Program-made: the position numbers and the translations under genes | Shown here: positions 11,194 through 20,605 of the stretch, piece by piece | Layout of the letters: every line of letters starts with the position of its first letter | Numbering within the stretch: the stretch's first letter is position 1 | Source of the DNA: Polaromonas sp. P2-4 | GTDB taxonomy: Bacteria; Pseudomonadota; Gammaproteobacteria; Burkholderiales; Burkholderiaceae_C | Direction: 5' to 3' | Assembly (NCBI GenBank): GCA_024703855.1 | Contig: CP087965.1 | Coordinates: 1,310,001 to 1,374,000, forward strand | Length of the DNA: 64,000 nt | Notes under the pieces: generated by a model | Told to the model about the DNA's origin: nothing | What the model saw: only the letters and a program-made list of their open reading frames with translations | Database searches by the model: none

Positions 11194-12100
11194 ATGCGCA
11201 TTCGCTCCCCCTCCCTGCCCGAATTGCATGCCTTTGCCGCAGCCGCCCGCCATGGCAATTTCTCCAGGGCCGCCGAGGAGCTGTGCGTGACCCAGGGTGC
11301 GATCAGCCGCTCCATCGCCCGGCTGGAAGCGCATCTTGGCATCACCTTGTTCACGCGCCAGGGCCGGCGCAATGTGCTGACCGCGGCCGGTCGCAGCTAC
11401 CTGGAGGCCGTCGCCCCGGCGCTGCAAAGCATTGAAGCCGCTACCGTGCAGGTCCAGGCCCAGCGAGGTAGCCGCCACCTGCGGCTGTCGGTCACGCCCA
11501 CGCTGTTCAGCCACTGGCTGATTCCCCGCCTGCCCGATTTCCGGCAGCGCCACCCGGACATCACGCTGTCGTTTGCACCCTACCAGCGCGACGATGCGCT
11601 GGATGCCTCCGACATTGACGCCTGGTTACGTGGCGGCGATGGCCACTGGCCACAGCACATCGTGGCCGACTATGTGGTGGGGCGCGAGCTGGTGCCGATC
11701 TGCCGTCCGGCCGACCTGCAAGGCCCGCAGGCCATACGCGGGGCCGCAGGACCTGCTGACGCGGCCGCTGCTGTTTCACACCCATTACCCGGACAACTGG
11801 GCCTTCTGGCTCAAGGCGATGGGCTGCCCGCACGCACCGCTGCGGGCCAGCGCCGATTTCGAGCGGGTGGCCCTGCTGGTGCAGGCCGTGATTGCCGGCC
11901 TGGGTGTGGCCGTGGTGCAGCGCTGCCTGGTGGAAGACGATCTGGCGGCCGGCCGCATTGCGATCGCGCTGGACCGACCGGTGCAGAGCAACCGCGGCTA
12001 CCACCTCTGCTATGCCGCGAGCAAGAGCGACTTTCGGGCGCTGGCCAGCTTGAGGCAGTGGCTGCTGGAGCAGGGATTAGGCACGCCGGCCACGGCATGA
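11194..12100 (+). CDS. LysR-family transcriptional regulator
   Basis: The protein has about 301 residues. The N-terminal winged helix-turn-helix (residues 5-65) includes FAAAARHGNFSRAAEELCVT and ISRSIARLEAHLG; the rest is a LysR effector-binding domain like that of GcvA-type regulators. The frame breaks near 11740 in a G run (one extra base), and the second half continues in another frame from GPQDLLTRPLLF to the end. It is divergent from the Bug/amidohydrolase pair, a usual arrangement for a local regulator. The 108-bp shared spacer should hold its operator; a LysR box is not obvious to me. Confidence 0.88.
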
Positions 12101-12116
12101 CTGCTCTTACTCGCCC

Positions 12117-12407
12117 TTACTTTTTCCAGCCGCGCAGCAGCACCCACTGGCAAATCGCCGCCCCCAGCACCAGCGCGGTGTAGGTGGCCATCTTGCCGTC
12201 ACGCCCGAAAAACACCAACCCGGCCGTCAAGACAACCATATTTACTATAAAAACAATAGCTGTCTGCGCCCACCAGGTACGGGCTAACGGCATTTTTGAC
12301 TTAAAAAAGCCAAAAAAGAGGCGCGATAACAGCACCAGCAGCAAAGCGAGCAGCGCGGCCGGTGCCATGAAATTGAGCAGGTGGTTGGTCAGCAAATAAG
12401 CGGTCAT
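12117..12407 (-). CDS. Small inner-membrane protein, unknown function
   Basis: This protein of 96 residues has three hydrophobic segments (about 12-34, 46-66 and 74-90) and ends in RGWKK. I do not recognise a function. The middle of the gene, residues about 39-54 (PLARTWWAQTAIVFIV), is encoded by a copy of the 48-nt dispersed element, read in the same frame as the copy inside the Nif3-like gene. Its 3' end faces the LysR gene 16 bp away. Confidence 0.7.
   Translation of the reverse strand: MTAYLLTNHLLNFMAPAALLALLLVLLSRLFFGFFKSKMPLARTWWAQTAIVFIVNMVVLTAGLVFFGRDGKMATYTALVLGAAICQWVLLRGWKK
12244..12291 (+). repeat. 48-nt two-hairpin element, coding copy inside the small membrane protein gene
   Basis: A full-length gapless copy starts ACTATAAAAACAATAGC, followed by GCGCCC and GGGCTAACGGC. 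It lies wholly inside the 96-residue membrane protein gene, antisense to it, and contributes about 16 residues without a stop codon. The TGA expected in this frame from the consensus is changed to TGG. Confidence 0.75.
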
Positions 12408-12507
12408 GACGGCAGTTCAAGGGCAACAGGAAGGCCCTCAAAGCCACCGAAAAAGCGGCTATCGAGGTGATTGATCAAGGCCGGGTGTACATCCCGCGCT
12501 TCAATTT

Positions 12508-12513
12508 TATAAT
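12508..12513 (+). promoter_or_regulatory. Consensus -10 box directly before hemA (possible leaderless start)
   Basis: A perfect TATAAT ends only 6 nt before the hemA ATG at 12520, so the predicted transcript start coincides with the initiation codon. No Shine-Dalgarno sequence lies between. The -35 region is poor (GTGTAC at 12485). The start itself is supported by the conserved N-terminus [16 protein letters not shown]. Confidence 0.5.
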
Positions 12514-12519
12514 CTGGGC

Positions 12520-13799
12520 ATGTCAGTCTGGGCCCTGGGGCTAAACCATAACACTGCACCGCTCGATTTGCGCGGGCGATTTGCCTACGCGCTCGACCAG
12601 ATTGAGCCGACCTTGCACGGCTTGGCGCGTCGCTGGCCCGCCAATCCGAGGCCACGCTGCTCTCCACCTGCAACCGCACCGAGATTTATTGCGCCGGCGA
12701 CCACAACGACCTGGAGCACACGCTGGAATGGCTGGCGCACAACGGCGGCGTGTCGCCCGCCCTGCTGCGCTCGCATGCCTACACCCTGCAAGACGACCAG
12801 GCCGCGCGCCACGCCTTTCGGGTGGCCAGTGGGCTGGACTCCATGGTGCTGGGCGAGCCGCAGATTCTGGGCCAGATGAAGGACGCGGTGCGCGCCGCCG
12901 AGGACGCCGGTGCCATGGGCAGCACGCTGCACCAGCTGTTCCAGCGCTCGTTTGCCGTGGCCAAAGAGGTGCGCAGCAGCACCGAAATTGGCGCGCACAG
13001 CATCAGCATGGCGGCAGCGGCCGTGCGGCTGGCCGGCCAGCTGTTTGAGAATTTGAGTGACATCAGGGTGCTGTTTGTTGGCGCCGGTGAAATGATTGAC
13101 CTGGCGGCCACCCACTTTGCCGCCAAGAATCCGAAATCCATGGCCATTGCCAACCGCACGCTGGAGCGCGGCGAAAAGCTCGCCAGCCGCTTTGGTGCCG
13201 AAGTCATGCGCCTGGCCGATTTGCCCAGCCGCCTGCACGAGTTTGATGCCGTGATCAGCTGCACCGCCAGCACCCTGCCCATCATCGGCCTGGGCGCGGT
13301 CGAGCGCGCGGTGAAGCTGCGCAAGCACCGCCCGATGTTCATGGTCGACCTGGCCGTGCCGCGCGACATTGAGCCCGAGGTCAAGGCGCTGCCGGATATT
13401 TACCTCTATACCGTGGACGACCTGGCGCAGGTGGTGCAGACCGGCAAGGACAGCCGGCAGGCCGCCGTGGCGCAGGCCGAGGTCATCATCGACGCTGGCG
13501 TGCAGAATTTCATGCACTGGCTGGGACAAAGGCGCAGCGTGCCGCTGATCCAGCAGCTCAATGCGCAAACCGACGAATGGCGTGCCCTTGAGATTGTGCG
13601 AGCCAAGAAACTGCTGGCCAAAGGCGAGCCGATTGACGTGGTGCTGGAGGCGCTGAGCCGCGGCCTGACGCAAAAAATGCTGCACGGCGCGCTGGCCGAA
13701 TTGCACGCCGGTGACGCCAGCAGCCGCGAAGCCACGGCGCACACGGTGTCCAGGCTGTTTCTGCGCGGGCAACTGCCCAAACAACACAAAGAGCGTTAG
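12520..13799 (+). CDS. hemA: Glutamyl-tRNA reductase
   Basis: The enzyme reduces glutamyl-tRNA to glutamate-1-semialdehyde, the first step of tetrapyrrole synthesis. It is about 426 residues. Diagnostic motifs are GLNHNTAPL at the N-terminus, [10 protein letters not shown] with the catalytic Cys near 50, [15 protein letters not shown], the NADPH site [11 protein letters not shown] and the dimerisation tail. The frame breaks near 12640 (one base missing in a GC-rich stretch), so the first 35 residues and the rest are in different frames. It precedes prfA and prmC, the usual betaproteobacterial order. A TATAAT box lies just before the start. Confidence 0.93.
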
Positions 13800-13903
13800 C
13801 GACGGCTTTCAACGTTGCCGCGGCCGCTGACTGCGGTTGCCCTGTTGCCGGCGACTTCGCCGGTATGCCTCCCCGATTTTTCGCCGTCCCGGCCCCCTAT
13901 CCG

Positions 13904-15037
13904 ATGAAACCCTTTCTCCGCCAAACCCTGGATCGCCAGCTTTTAAGGCTGCATGAGCTGGACTCGCTGCTGTCCGCCAGCGACGTGGTCAGCGACCTGG
14001 CGCGCTTTCGCACGCTGACCCGGGAACATGCCGAGGCCAGCGTGGTGGCCGAGCAATACACCCGACTGACCAGCCGCGAGGCCGATTTGGCCAGCGCCGA
14101 GCAAATGCTGCGAGAGGCCAAAGAAGACCCTGAGATGGCCGCCATGGCCGAAGAAGAAATCGCCGCCGCCAAAGCCGATATTGCGCAGCTCGACGAAGCG
14201 CTGCAGCTGATGCTGATTCCCAAAGACCCGGACGACGCGCGCAGCCTTCATCGAAATCCGCGCCGGCACGGGCGGCGACGAATCGGCGCTGTTTGCGGGC
14301 GATTTGTTTCGCCTGTACACCCGCTTTGCCGAGCGCAACCGCTGGCAGACCGAAATCATCAGCGAGTCGCAAAGCGAGCTGGGCGGCTACAAAGAGGTGG
14401 TGCTGCGCATCGACGGGCCCACCGACGCGATGGGCGTGGGCGTTTACGGCAAGCTGCGCTTTGAGTCGGGCGGCCACCGCGTACAGCGCGTGCCCGCCAC
14501 CGAGACGCAAGGCCGCATCCACACAAGCGCCTGCACCGTGGCCGTGCTGCCCGAGCCCGACGAGACCGTGGCCATCCAGATCAACCCGGCCGACCTGCGC
14601 ATCGACACCTACCGCGCCAGCGGCGCCGGTGGCCAGCACATCAACAAGACCGATTCGGCCGTGCGCATCACGCACCTCCCGACCGGCATCGTGGCCGAAT
14701 GCCAGGAGGGCCGAAGCCAGCACAGCAACAAAGCCCAGGCGCTCAAGGTGCTTACCGCCCGCATCCATGAAAAGACCGCTCCGAGCGCGCCGCCAAGGAT
14801 GCCGCCACGCGCAAGGGCCTGATCGGCAGCGGCGACCGCAGCGACCGCATCCGCACCTACAACTTCCCGCAAGGCCGCCTGACCGACCACCGTATCAACC
14901 TGACGCTGTACAAGCTGCTGGCCATCATGGAAGGCGACCTGGGCGATGTCATCACGGCGCTGCAGATTGCACGTGGCGCCGAACAACTGGCGGAGCTGGA
15001 AACGGCTACCAATGGATTTGATGGTTTTAATGGTTGA
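13904..15037 (+). CDS. prfA: Peptide chain release factor 1
   Basis: RF1 recognises UAA and UAG and triggers peptide release. The protein is about 378 residues including a slightly long C-terminal tail. The GGQ loop is visible as [22 protein letters not shown], and the N-terminal helical domain starts at MKPFLRQTL. The start at 13904 is preferred over an upstream ATG at 13865, which only adds an unconserved prefix. Two frame breaks occur: near 14237 a GC dinucleotide is missing within GCGCGC-rich sequence, and near 14776 an A run is one base short. It lies between hemA and prmC, whose product methylates the GGQ glutamine. Confidence 0.93.
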
Positions 15038-15062
15038 AATCCGGTTTTTATATGAAAAATAC

Positions 15063-15110
15063 GCCTCTAGCCCAATGAGTACGGGCGCAAGTTGCTATTA
15101 TTTTTATAGC
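15063..15110 (-). repeat. 48-nt two-hairpin element between prfA and prmC
   Basis: Read on the minus strand this is a near-consensus copy: hairpin GCTATAAAAATAATAGC, then GCGCCCGTACTCATTGGGC and the tail TAGAGGC. It fills the prfA-prmC spacer and ends 17 nt before the prmC start. Confidence 0.92.
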
Positions 15111-15127
15111 GCAGCAAAGACCCCACG

Positions 15128-16009
15128 ATGAACCAGCCGACTTGCGCACAAGCCCTGGCCGCCGCCCAAACACTTGGGCTGGAGCGGCTAGACGCCCAGC
15201 TGCTGCTGCTGCATGCACTAGGCAAACCCGGCGATGCCAGAGCCTGGCTGCTGGCGCACGATACCGACGAACTGACCGAAGAAGTCGCCCAGCATTTTCG
15301 GGCCTTGAGCCTGCGCCGCGCGGGCGGTGAACCGCTGGCGTACATCGTCGGCAGCAAGGAATTTTTGGCCTGGAACTGCAGGTAGACGCCCGCGTGCTGG
15401 TGCCGCGACCGGACACCGAAACCCTGGTGCAGTGGGCGCTGGAAGTGCTGCAAACACCCGATATACCGTCCGATCCGCAGATTCTTGATCTGGGCACCGG
15501 CAGCGGCGCCGTGGCCCTCGCGCTCAAACACGCGCGACCCGCCCTGCAGGTCAGCGCCGTGGACTTCAGCGCCGACGCGCTGGCCGTCGCGCAAGCTAAC
15601 GCCCAGGCGCTGAAGCTGGACGTGCAATTCAGCCACGGTTCGTGGCTGGGCAATGTGAGTGACCACTACCACGCCATCGTCTCCAACCCGCCCTACATCG
15701 CCGCCCGCGACCCACACTTGGCCGCGCTGACCCACGAGCCGCTGCAGGCGCTGGCCAGCGGCCTGGACGGCCTGGACGACATCCGCCAGATCATCAGCCA
15801 GGCTCCGGCCTATTTGCACCCCGGCGGCTGGCTGCTGCTGGAGCATGGCTACGACCAGGCCGCGCCAGTGCGCGAGCTGCTGCAGCGCTGGTTTTGACGA
15901 GGTACAGTCACGATGCGACCTGAGCGGCATTGAGCGCTGCTCGGGCGGACAATGGCCGGCGAAGGCAGGCCAAGACAAACAGCGGGATAATCTAATAGTT
16001 GAATTCTGA
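15128..16009 (+). CDS. prmC: Release factor glutamine methyltransferase
   Basis: This S-adenosylmethionine-dependent enzyme methylates the GGQ glutamine of release factors. It has an N-terminal five-helix domain, then the Rossmann fold with motif I DLGTGSGAVAL and the catalytic SNPPYIA. Two frame breaks need repair: near 15362 a T run is one short (KEFFGLELQ expected), and near 15893 a T run is one long. Correcting the second extends the protein from RW to DEVQSRCDLSGIERCSGG, the normal family ending, and to a stop at 16007. The corrected length is about 293 residues. It follows prfA, the standard order. Confidence 0.9.
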
Positions 16010-16090
16010 TTGTCAGATTCCATTTATTGAAAACCGCCCGGCCGCCTGTTTTTGGCCACGCCCACCCCCAACACCCCGAAGGATTGCACC

Positions 16091-16411
16091 ATGAGTGATA
16101 CCCAACAACGCATTGACCAGATCGTCAAATCCAACGACGTCGTCCTGTTCATGAAGGGCACGGCCCAGTTTCCGATGTGCGGTTTTTCAGGCCGCGCCAT
16201 CCAGGTGCTGAAAGCCTGTGGCGTCAACAAGCCCACTACCGTGAACGTGCTGGAAGACGAAGAAATCCGTCATGGCATCAAGGAATACAGCAACTGGCCC
16301 ACCATTCCCCAGCTGTATGTGAAGGGCGAATTCATTGGCGGCTCCGACATCATGATGGAGATGTACCAGAACGGCGAACTGCAGCAGGTGCTGGGCACAC
16401 CGGCGGCCTGA
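16091..16411 (+). CDS. grxD: Monothiol glutaredoxin, Grx4 type
   Basis: This protein of 106 residues with the monothiol active site CGFS (near residue 30) transfers Fe-S clusters, often with BolA-type partners; an ibaG gene is also in this window. Further features are [15 protein letters not shown], the TIP motif in NWPTIPQLY and GGSDIMMEM. The frame is intact. The ATG is preceded by GAAGGA at a good distance. A probable terminator follows. Confidence 0.95.
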   Translation: MSDTQQRIDQIVKSNDVVLFMKGTAQFPMCGFSGRAIQVLKACGVNKPTTVNVLEDEEIRHGIKEYSNWPTIPQLYVKGEFIGGSDIMMEMYQNGELQQVLGTPAA

Positions 16412-16416
16412 AGCCC

Positions 16417-16439
16417 TGGGGCCTTGAGGCGCCCGTTTT
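16417..16439 (+). terminator. Probable terminator after grxD
   Basis: The sequence GGGGCCTTGAGGCGCCCGTTTT can fold into a GC-rich stem (GGGCC paired with GGCGCCC, slightly bulged) followed by a short T run. It lies between grxD and the convergent small secreted protein gene, so it could act in both directions. Confidence 0.4.
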
Positions 16440-16454
16440 GACCTGATGGGCGAA

Positions 16455-16726
16455 TTAACGCGTGTAGCCTTCGCAGGCACCCGCATTGACGCCGCCCTTG
16501 CACTCCCTCATCAGGCGCCTGTTGCGTTCCTGAGTACTTTCCTGGGATCCCGGCATGAATTTGACCGTGCTGCTCTGGCCAGTAACAGCTACCTTAACGG
16601 TCTTTTTTGGGTTTTTGTCTTGGCCGGTTTTGCCGAAGCGACTGCGGACTGCGCTTGGGCGCTGCCCAGCATCAGCGCAACAACCACCATCAAAGCCAGT
16701 GTCGGTTTAATAACGTGCTTCTGCAT
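16455..16726 (-). CDS. Small secreted protein with a C-terminal cysteine pair, unknown
   Basis: This is a gene of about 90 residues, easy to miss because the frame breaks near 16616, where a run of six A is one base short. The N-terminus MQKHVIKPTLALMVVVAL ends in GSAQAQ, a clear Sec signal peptide. A lysine-rich stretch (AKPAKTKTQK) follows, then VAVTGQSSTVKFMPGS, a charged helix rich in Arg/Glu, and a terminal segment with two cysteines (ECKGGVNAGACEGYTR). GGGAAG upstream is a fair ribosome-binding site. I recognise no family. The coherent signal peptide and the uninterrupted second half argue that it is real. Confidence 0.6.
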
Positions 16727-16785
16727 TTCATCTTCCCTTTTTTTCTGACTCCTGAATGCAGCTGAACCGCATTCGCCGCCAAAGC

Positions 16786-16992
16786 TTATTGCAGCTTGGG
16801 GTCGCCGTAATTCTCGTCATCAGGCGGCGCATCAGCCGGCAGGCGAAAACCTTCGCTGGCCCAGGCGCCAAAATCGATGTTTTTGCAGCGTTCACTGCAA
16901 AAGGGCCGGAACGGATTGCTGGGTGCATAAATGCTTTTGCCGCCGCAACCGGGGCACACCACTACTTTGACAGGCATCGTGTCTTCACTCAT
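16786..16992 (-). CDS. yacG: Zinc-binding DNA gyrase inhibitor YacG
   Basis: This is a small zinc protein of 68 residues. Its four-cysteine site is visible as CPGCGG and CSERCK, with the family segment [21 protein letters not shown]. In E. coli the homologue binds and inhibits DNA gyrase. It sits downstream of zapD and coaE, as in many proteobacteria, 17 bp from zapD, so it is likely the last gene of the pil-coaE-zapD transcript. The frame is intact. Confidence 0.93.
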   Translation of the reverse strand: MSEDTMPVKVVVCPGCGGKSIYAPSNPFRPFCSERCKNIDFGAWASEGFRLPADAPPDDENYGDPKLQ

Positions 16993-17009
16993 GGCGGCTC
17001 AGGAGAAAA

Positions 17010-17803
17010 TCAGGAACACAGCGTCAGCTCAAAAGTCGAATTATCGGTGCCTGCGTGCAACCGGTCATCGCTTTCGTGGCGCATGAGGCGCACCGAAACC
17101 ATCAAGCGGTTGCCACTGATTTCAGGAATCAAGCCCAGCGCAGAGTCAATACGCAGGCGCAACAGCTGGAAGGTTCGCCCCTGCGGCAGGGTCTGCTGGT
17201 ATTGCCCGACAGGTGCCACGACTTTTGCGGCGCACCGGAATCGCGCAACAGGGTCAACAGCACGCGTATGGATTCCGCCAGCGGCACCAGAGGGGTCACC
17301 CAGCGCTTCAAGTCCTGCTGGCGTGCGGCGGCACTCAAGTGCTGCCATGCGTAATAGGCCGGCAAATCAAACTCGCAGGTGCCCCCCGGAATACCGACAC
17401 GGCTGCGAATGCTCATGAGCCAGTCGTTTTCGGTCAATGACTGCCCGGCTTTGCCTGGCAGATTATTCAAGGCGGTAAAACAGCTTTCAAGCTGGCCCGT
17501 GACTTCGTCGAGCACGGCTTCGGAAATGGCCGGGTTGCCGCGATAACCATTGAGCACATGCTTCTGTTTTTCGAGGTCCTTGAGCACGTCGGTCTTCAAA
17601 TCCGCACGGGCACCCACATCCATGATTTCAAAAATGGTCGTGATGGCGTAGTGATGGTCGGTCGGGCTCTCCCGCTCTACCAATTCACCCAGGCGACGGA
17701 ACAGGTGTTCCAGCCGCAAGTAGGTGCGGATGCGTTCGTTGAAGGGATACTCGTAAAGAATCACAGCACTATTTTCGTCGGCTTCAAGGAAATGTTTGTT
17801 CAA
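17010..17803 (-). CDS. zapD: Cell division protein ZapD
   Basis: ZapD cross-links FtsZ protofilaments at the division ring. The protein is about 264 residues. Family features include the N-terminal YEYPFNERIRTYLRLEHLF, a helical domain with FTALNNLPGKAGQ, and a C-terminal beta domain ending near FELTLCS. The frame breaks near 17222, where GG is reduced to G, so the last 70 residues are in another frame. It lies 3 bp from the coaE stop and 17 bp before yacG. Confidence 0.92.
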
Positions 17804-17806
17804 GCA

Positions 17807-18431
17807 TCATAGCCCGAAGCGAGTTGCAAGCTGCCGAACCAGCAGACCGAGGGACGGCAAAGACAAACCTTCGTTACAAATGCAAATATCGGCGGCCGCC
17901 AGCCGCTCGGCACGGCTGGCTTGGCCAGCCATGATTTTTTTCGACCACGTCACGCGTCCAGCCACTACGACCCTCTTCGCGGGCCATGACCCGGGCGATT
18001 TGAGTGGCTTCACTGCAGTCAACCACCAGCACCTGATCTAGCTGCTGCCGCCAGCGCCCGGACTCCACCAGCAAAGGAATATCAAAGACGATACAGGGAC
18101 TGCCGGCTTTCGCCGCCAGTCCGGCTTGCCTCAGGGTTTCCTGGCTGACCAAAGGGTGGATGATGGCCTCCAGCCGCTGCCGGGCGGCCGGGTCATTGAA
18201 GGCAAGTTGACGCATCCGGTCACGGTCCAGCGCACCCTCTGTGGTGATGACGTCGTCGCCAAACTGGCTGGCGATTTCCTTGACGGCAGCGCCTCCCGGT
18301 GCCGTGACTTGCCGGGCGATGGCATCTGCATCGACGAGGGTTGCTCCGCAGCCCACCAGCATGCGGGCTACCGTACTTTTGCCGCTGCCTATGCCGCCCG
18401 TCAGGCCGATGCGCTGGGTAGCACTAGACAT
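17807..18431 (-). CDS. coaE: Dephospho-CoA kinase
   Basis: The enzyme phosphorylates the ribose of dephospho-CoA, the last step of coenzyme A synthesis. The P-loop GGIGSGKST is at residues 12-20, followed by VDADAIAR and the lid region. The frame breaks near 17935, where an A run is one base long; the corrected C-terminus continues as IMAGQASRAERLAAAD, where the family motif is present. The corrected length is about 207 residues. I start at 18431 (MSSATQRIGLTGG), just after the pilD stop; an in-frame ATG at 18446 would overlap pilD. Confidence 0.92.
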
Positions 18432-18435
18432 GGCA

Positions 18436-19296
18436 TCACAAGCCAAGAAACCGCAAAATGGATTGCGGGCCGAAAATCATGGCGGTGAAACCCGCACCCG
18501 CCAGGAAAGGGCCAAACGGCACATAGCCCCCCTCGCGCAATCCGCTAGAAAACTTCAGTGCAATACCTATGACGGCACCGATCACCGAAGCCATCAAAAT
18601 CATCGGGATCAAAGCCGGCCAGCCAAACCAGGCACCCAGGGCGGCAAACAGCTTGAAGTCACCGTAACCCATGCCTTCTTTGCCCGTCACCAACTTGAAG
18701 GCCCAGTACACCAGCCACAAAGACAGATAGCCGGCGACCGCTCCCCACAGCGCGGTGTACAAATTAACAGAGGGATTCAACTGCAGCGCTGCAACGATCA
18801 GCCCGGCCCACAGCAAGGGCAAGGTCATGTCGTCCGGCAACAAAGTCGTATCCCAGTCAATCAGGGCCAGTACCAGCAGCGCCGCAGAGAAGCCGCACCA
18901 TGCCAGCGCAGTCAACGACCAACCCCAACGCCAGACGCAAAAGAAGAACAACCCGCCCATCACCGCCTCTACGACGGGGTAGCGCAAGCCATAAGGCGCG
19001 CCACACACCGAACACTTGCCCCTCAGGAACAGGTAGCTGAGCACTGGAATGTTTTCATACCAGCGTATGACATGGCCACAACTGGAGCAGCGCGAGCGTG
19101 GCACCAGCAGGTTGAATTTCTCGACCGGTTCCGACGCTGGCGGCTTTCCAGACAGTTCAGCGCATTCCTGAGCCCACTGCCGCTCCATCATCTTGGGCAG
19201 GCGGTAGATGACGACGTTGAGAAAGCTTCCAACCAACAGGCCGAATATTCCGGCAAGCAGTACATCCATTTCTGCAGGCACGCCAGCACCCGTCAA
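18436..19296 (-). CDS. pilD: Type IV prepilin peptidase/N-methyltransferase
   Basis: This inner-membrane aspartyl protease of 286 residues cleaves prepilin leader peptides and N-methylates the new N-terminus. The N-terminal domain has the zinc-binding pair of CxxC motifs (CSSCGH, CSVCGA near 72-100). The two catalytic aspartates lie in LALIDWDTTLLPDD and GMGYGDFKL. About eight hydrophobic segments are present. It overlaps the end of pilC by 4 bp. The frame is intact. Confidence 0.95.
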   Translation of the reverse strand: MTGAGVPAEMDVLLAGIFGLLVGSFLNVVIYRLPKMMERQWAQECAELSGKPPASEPVEKFNLLVPRSRCSSCGHVIRWYENIPVLSYLFLRGKCSVCGAPYGLRYPVVEAVMGGLFFFCVWRWGWSLTALAWCGFSAALLVLALIDWDTTLLPDDMTLPLLWAGLIVAALQLNPSVNLYTALWGAVAGYLSLWLVYWAFKLVTGKEGMGYGDFKLFAALGAWFGWPALIPMILMASVIGAVIGIALKFSSGLREGGYVPFGPFLAGAGFTAMIFGPQSILRFLGL

Positions 19297-20510
19297 ACGA
19301 CTGCGCCCAACTTGAAAATAGGCAAGTACATCGAAACCACGATACCACCAATCAATGTACCCAGGAACACGATGATGATGGGCTCCATCAGACTGGACAG
19401 CCCCGCCACCATTTCGTCAACTTCTGCTTCATAAAAATCGGCGGCCTTGCCCAGCATGTGATCCACAGAGCCGGATTCTTCGCCAATGGCACACATCTGT
19501 AACACCATCGAGGGAAACAGGTTGGCATTGCTCATGGCCGCCGTCAGGCTGGTACCTGTCGAGACTTCGTGCTGGATTTTCACCGTGGCATCCGCGTAGA
19601 GCGAGTTACCGGATGCGCCACCCACAGAATCCAGTGCTTCAACCAATGGCACACCTGCAGCAAACATGGTGGAAAGGGTACGGGTCCAGCGGGCAATACA
19701 GGACTTTTCCATTAAAGGGCCAAAGACTGGCACCTTGAGCAACAGCCTATCCATCACTCTCTGCATTTTCTCGTTGCGCTTCCACGCCTGCATGAAAAAA
19801 TACAGGCTACCGCCAATACCGCCAAAAATCAGCCACCAATAGGCCACAAAAACCTCGCTGATTGCCATCACAAAAAGAGTAGGTGCCGGCAAGTCCGCCC
19901 CGAATGAGGAGAACACGCTTTTAAACGCCGGAATCACAAAAATCATGATCACCGCGACCACCACAAAAGCCACCACCACCACCGAAATGGGGTACATCAA
20001 GGCCGATTTGATTTTCGACTTGATAGCCTCGGTTTTTTCCATGTAAACCGCCAGGCGGTCCAGCAAGGCCTCCAAAATACCGGCCGCCTCACCAGCCTCG
20101 ACCAGATTGCAATACAAGGCATTGAAATACAGCGGGTATTTGCGAAAGGCGGCACTCAAGGAGGTTCCGGTTTCCACATCAGTGCGCACGTCATTGAGCA
20201 ATTTGGTCACGCTGGCGTTCGGATTGCCTCGACCCACAATGTCAAATGACTGAAGAAGTGGCACGCCCGCCTTCATCATGGTGGCGAGCTGGCGGGTAAA
20301 AATGGCAATGTCCCTGGGCTTGATGGACTTGCCAGAGCGCATGGTGCGTTTTTTGATCTTGCTGGGCAACACACCCTGCCGGCGCAAGGAAGCCTTGACC
20401 TGATTCTCGCCAGAAGCCCGAATCTCGCCGCGAATCTGTTTGCCGCCCCGGTCCTTGCCTTCCCATTCGAAAACAAATTCCTTGACGCTTTTGGATGCTG
20501 CAGTTGCCAT
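19293..20510 (-). CDS. pilC: Type IV pilus inner-membrane platform protein
   Basis: This protein of 405 residues, in the GspF/PilC family, forms the inner-membrane platform on which the PilB ATPase acts. It shows two tandem T2SSF domains (about residues 72-195 and 275-398), the segment FTRQLATMMKAGVPLLQSFDI in the first, and three transmembrane helices including one near 175-195 and one at the C-terminus. The frame is intact. A spacer of 95 bp separates it from pilB. The pilin gene is not in the window. Confidence 0.95.
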   Translation of the reverse strand: MATAASKSVKEFVFEWEGKDRGGKQIRGEIRASGENQVKASLRRQGVLPSKIKKRTMRSGKSIKPRDIAIFTRQLATMMKAGVPLLQSFDIVGRGNPNASVTKLLNDVRTDVETGTSLSAAFRKYPLYFNALYCNLVEAGEAAGILEALLDRLAVYMEKTEAIKSKIKSALMYPISVVVVAFVVVAVIMIFVIPAFKSVFSSFGADLPAPTLFVMAISEVFVAYWWLIFGGIGGSLYFFMQAWKRNEKMQRVMDRLLLKVPVFGPLMEKSCIARWTRTLSTMFAAGVPLVEALDSVGGASGNSLYADATVKIQHEVSTGTSLTAAMSNANLFPSMVLQMCAIGEESGSVDHMLGKAADFYEAEVDEMVAGLSSLMEPIIIVFLGTLIGGIVVSMYLPIFKLGAVV

Positions 20511-20605
20511 GATGCTTTCTCGTTTTATGGACGGCCTTCAGGCCATCTCGTCGCTACCGTCATGCCCCAATGTTCCGGCTTTTTCCGGCTTTCACGCGCG
20601 TCGGA

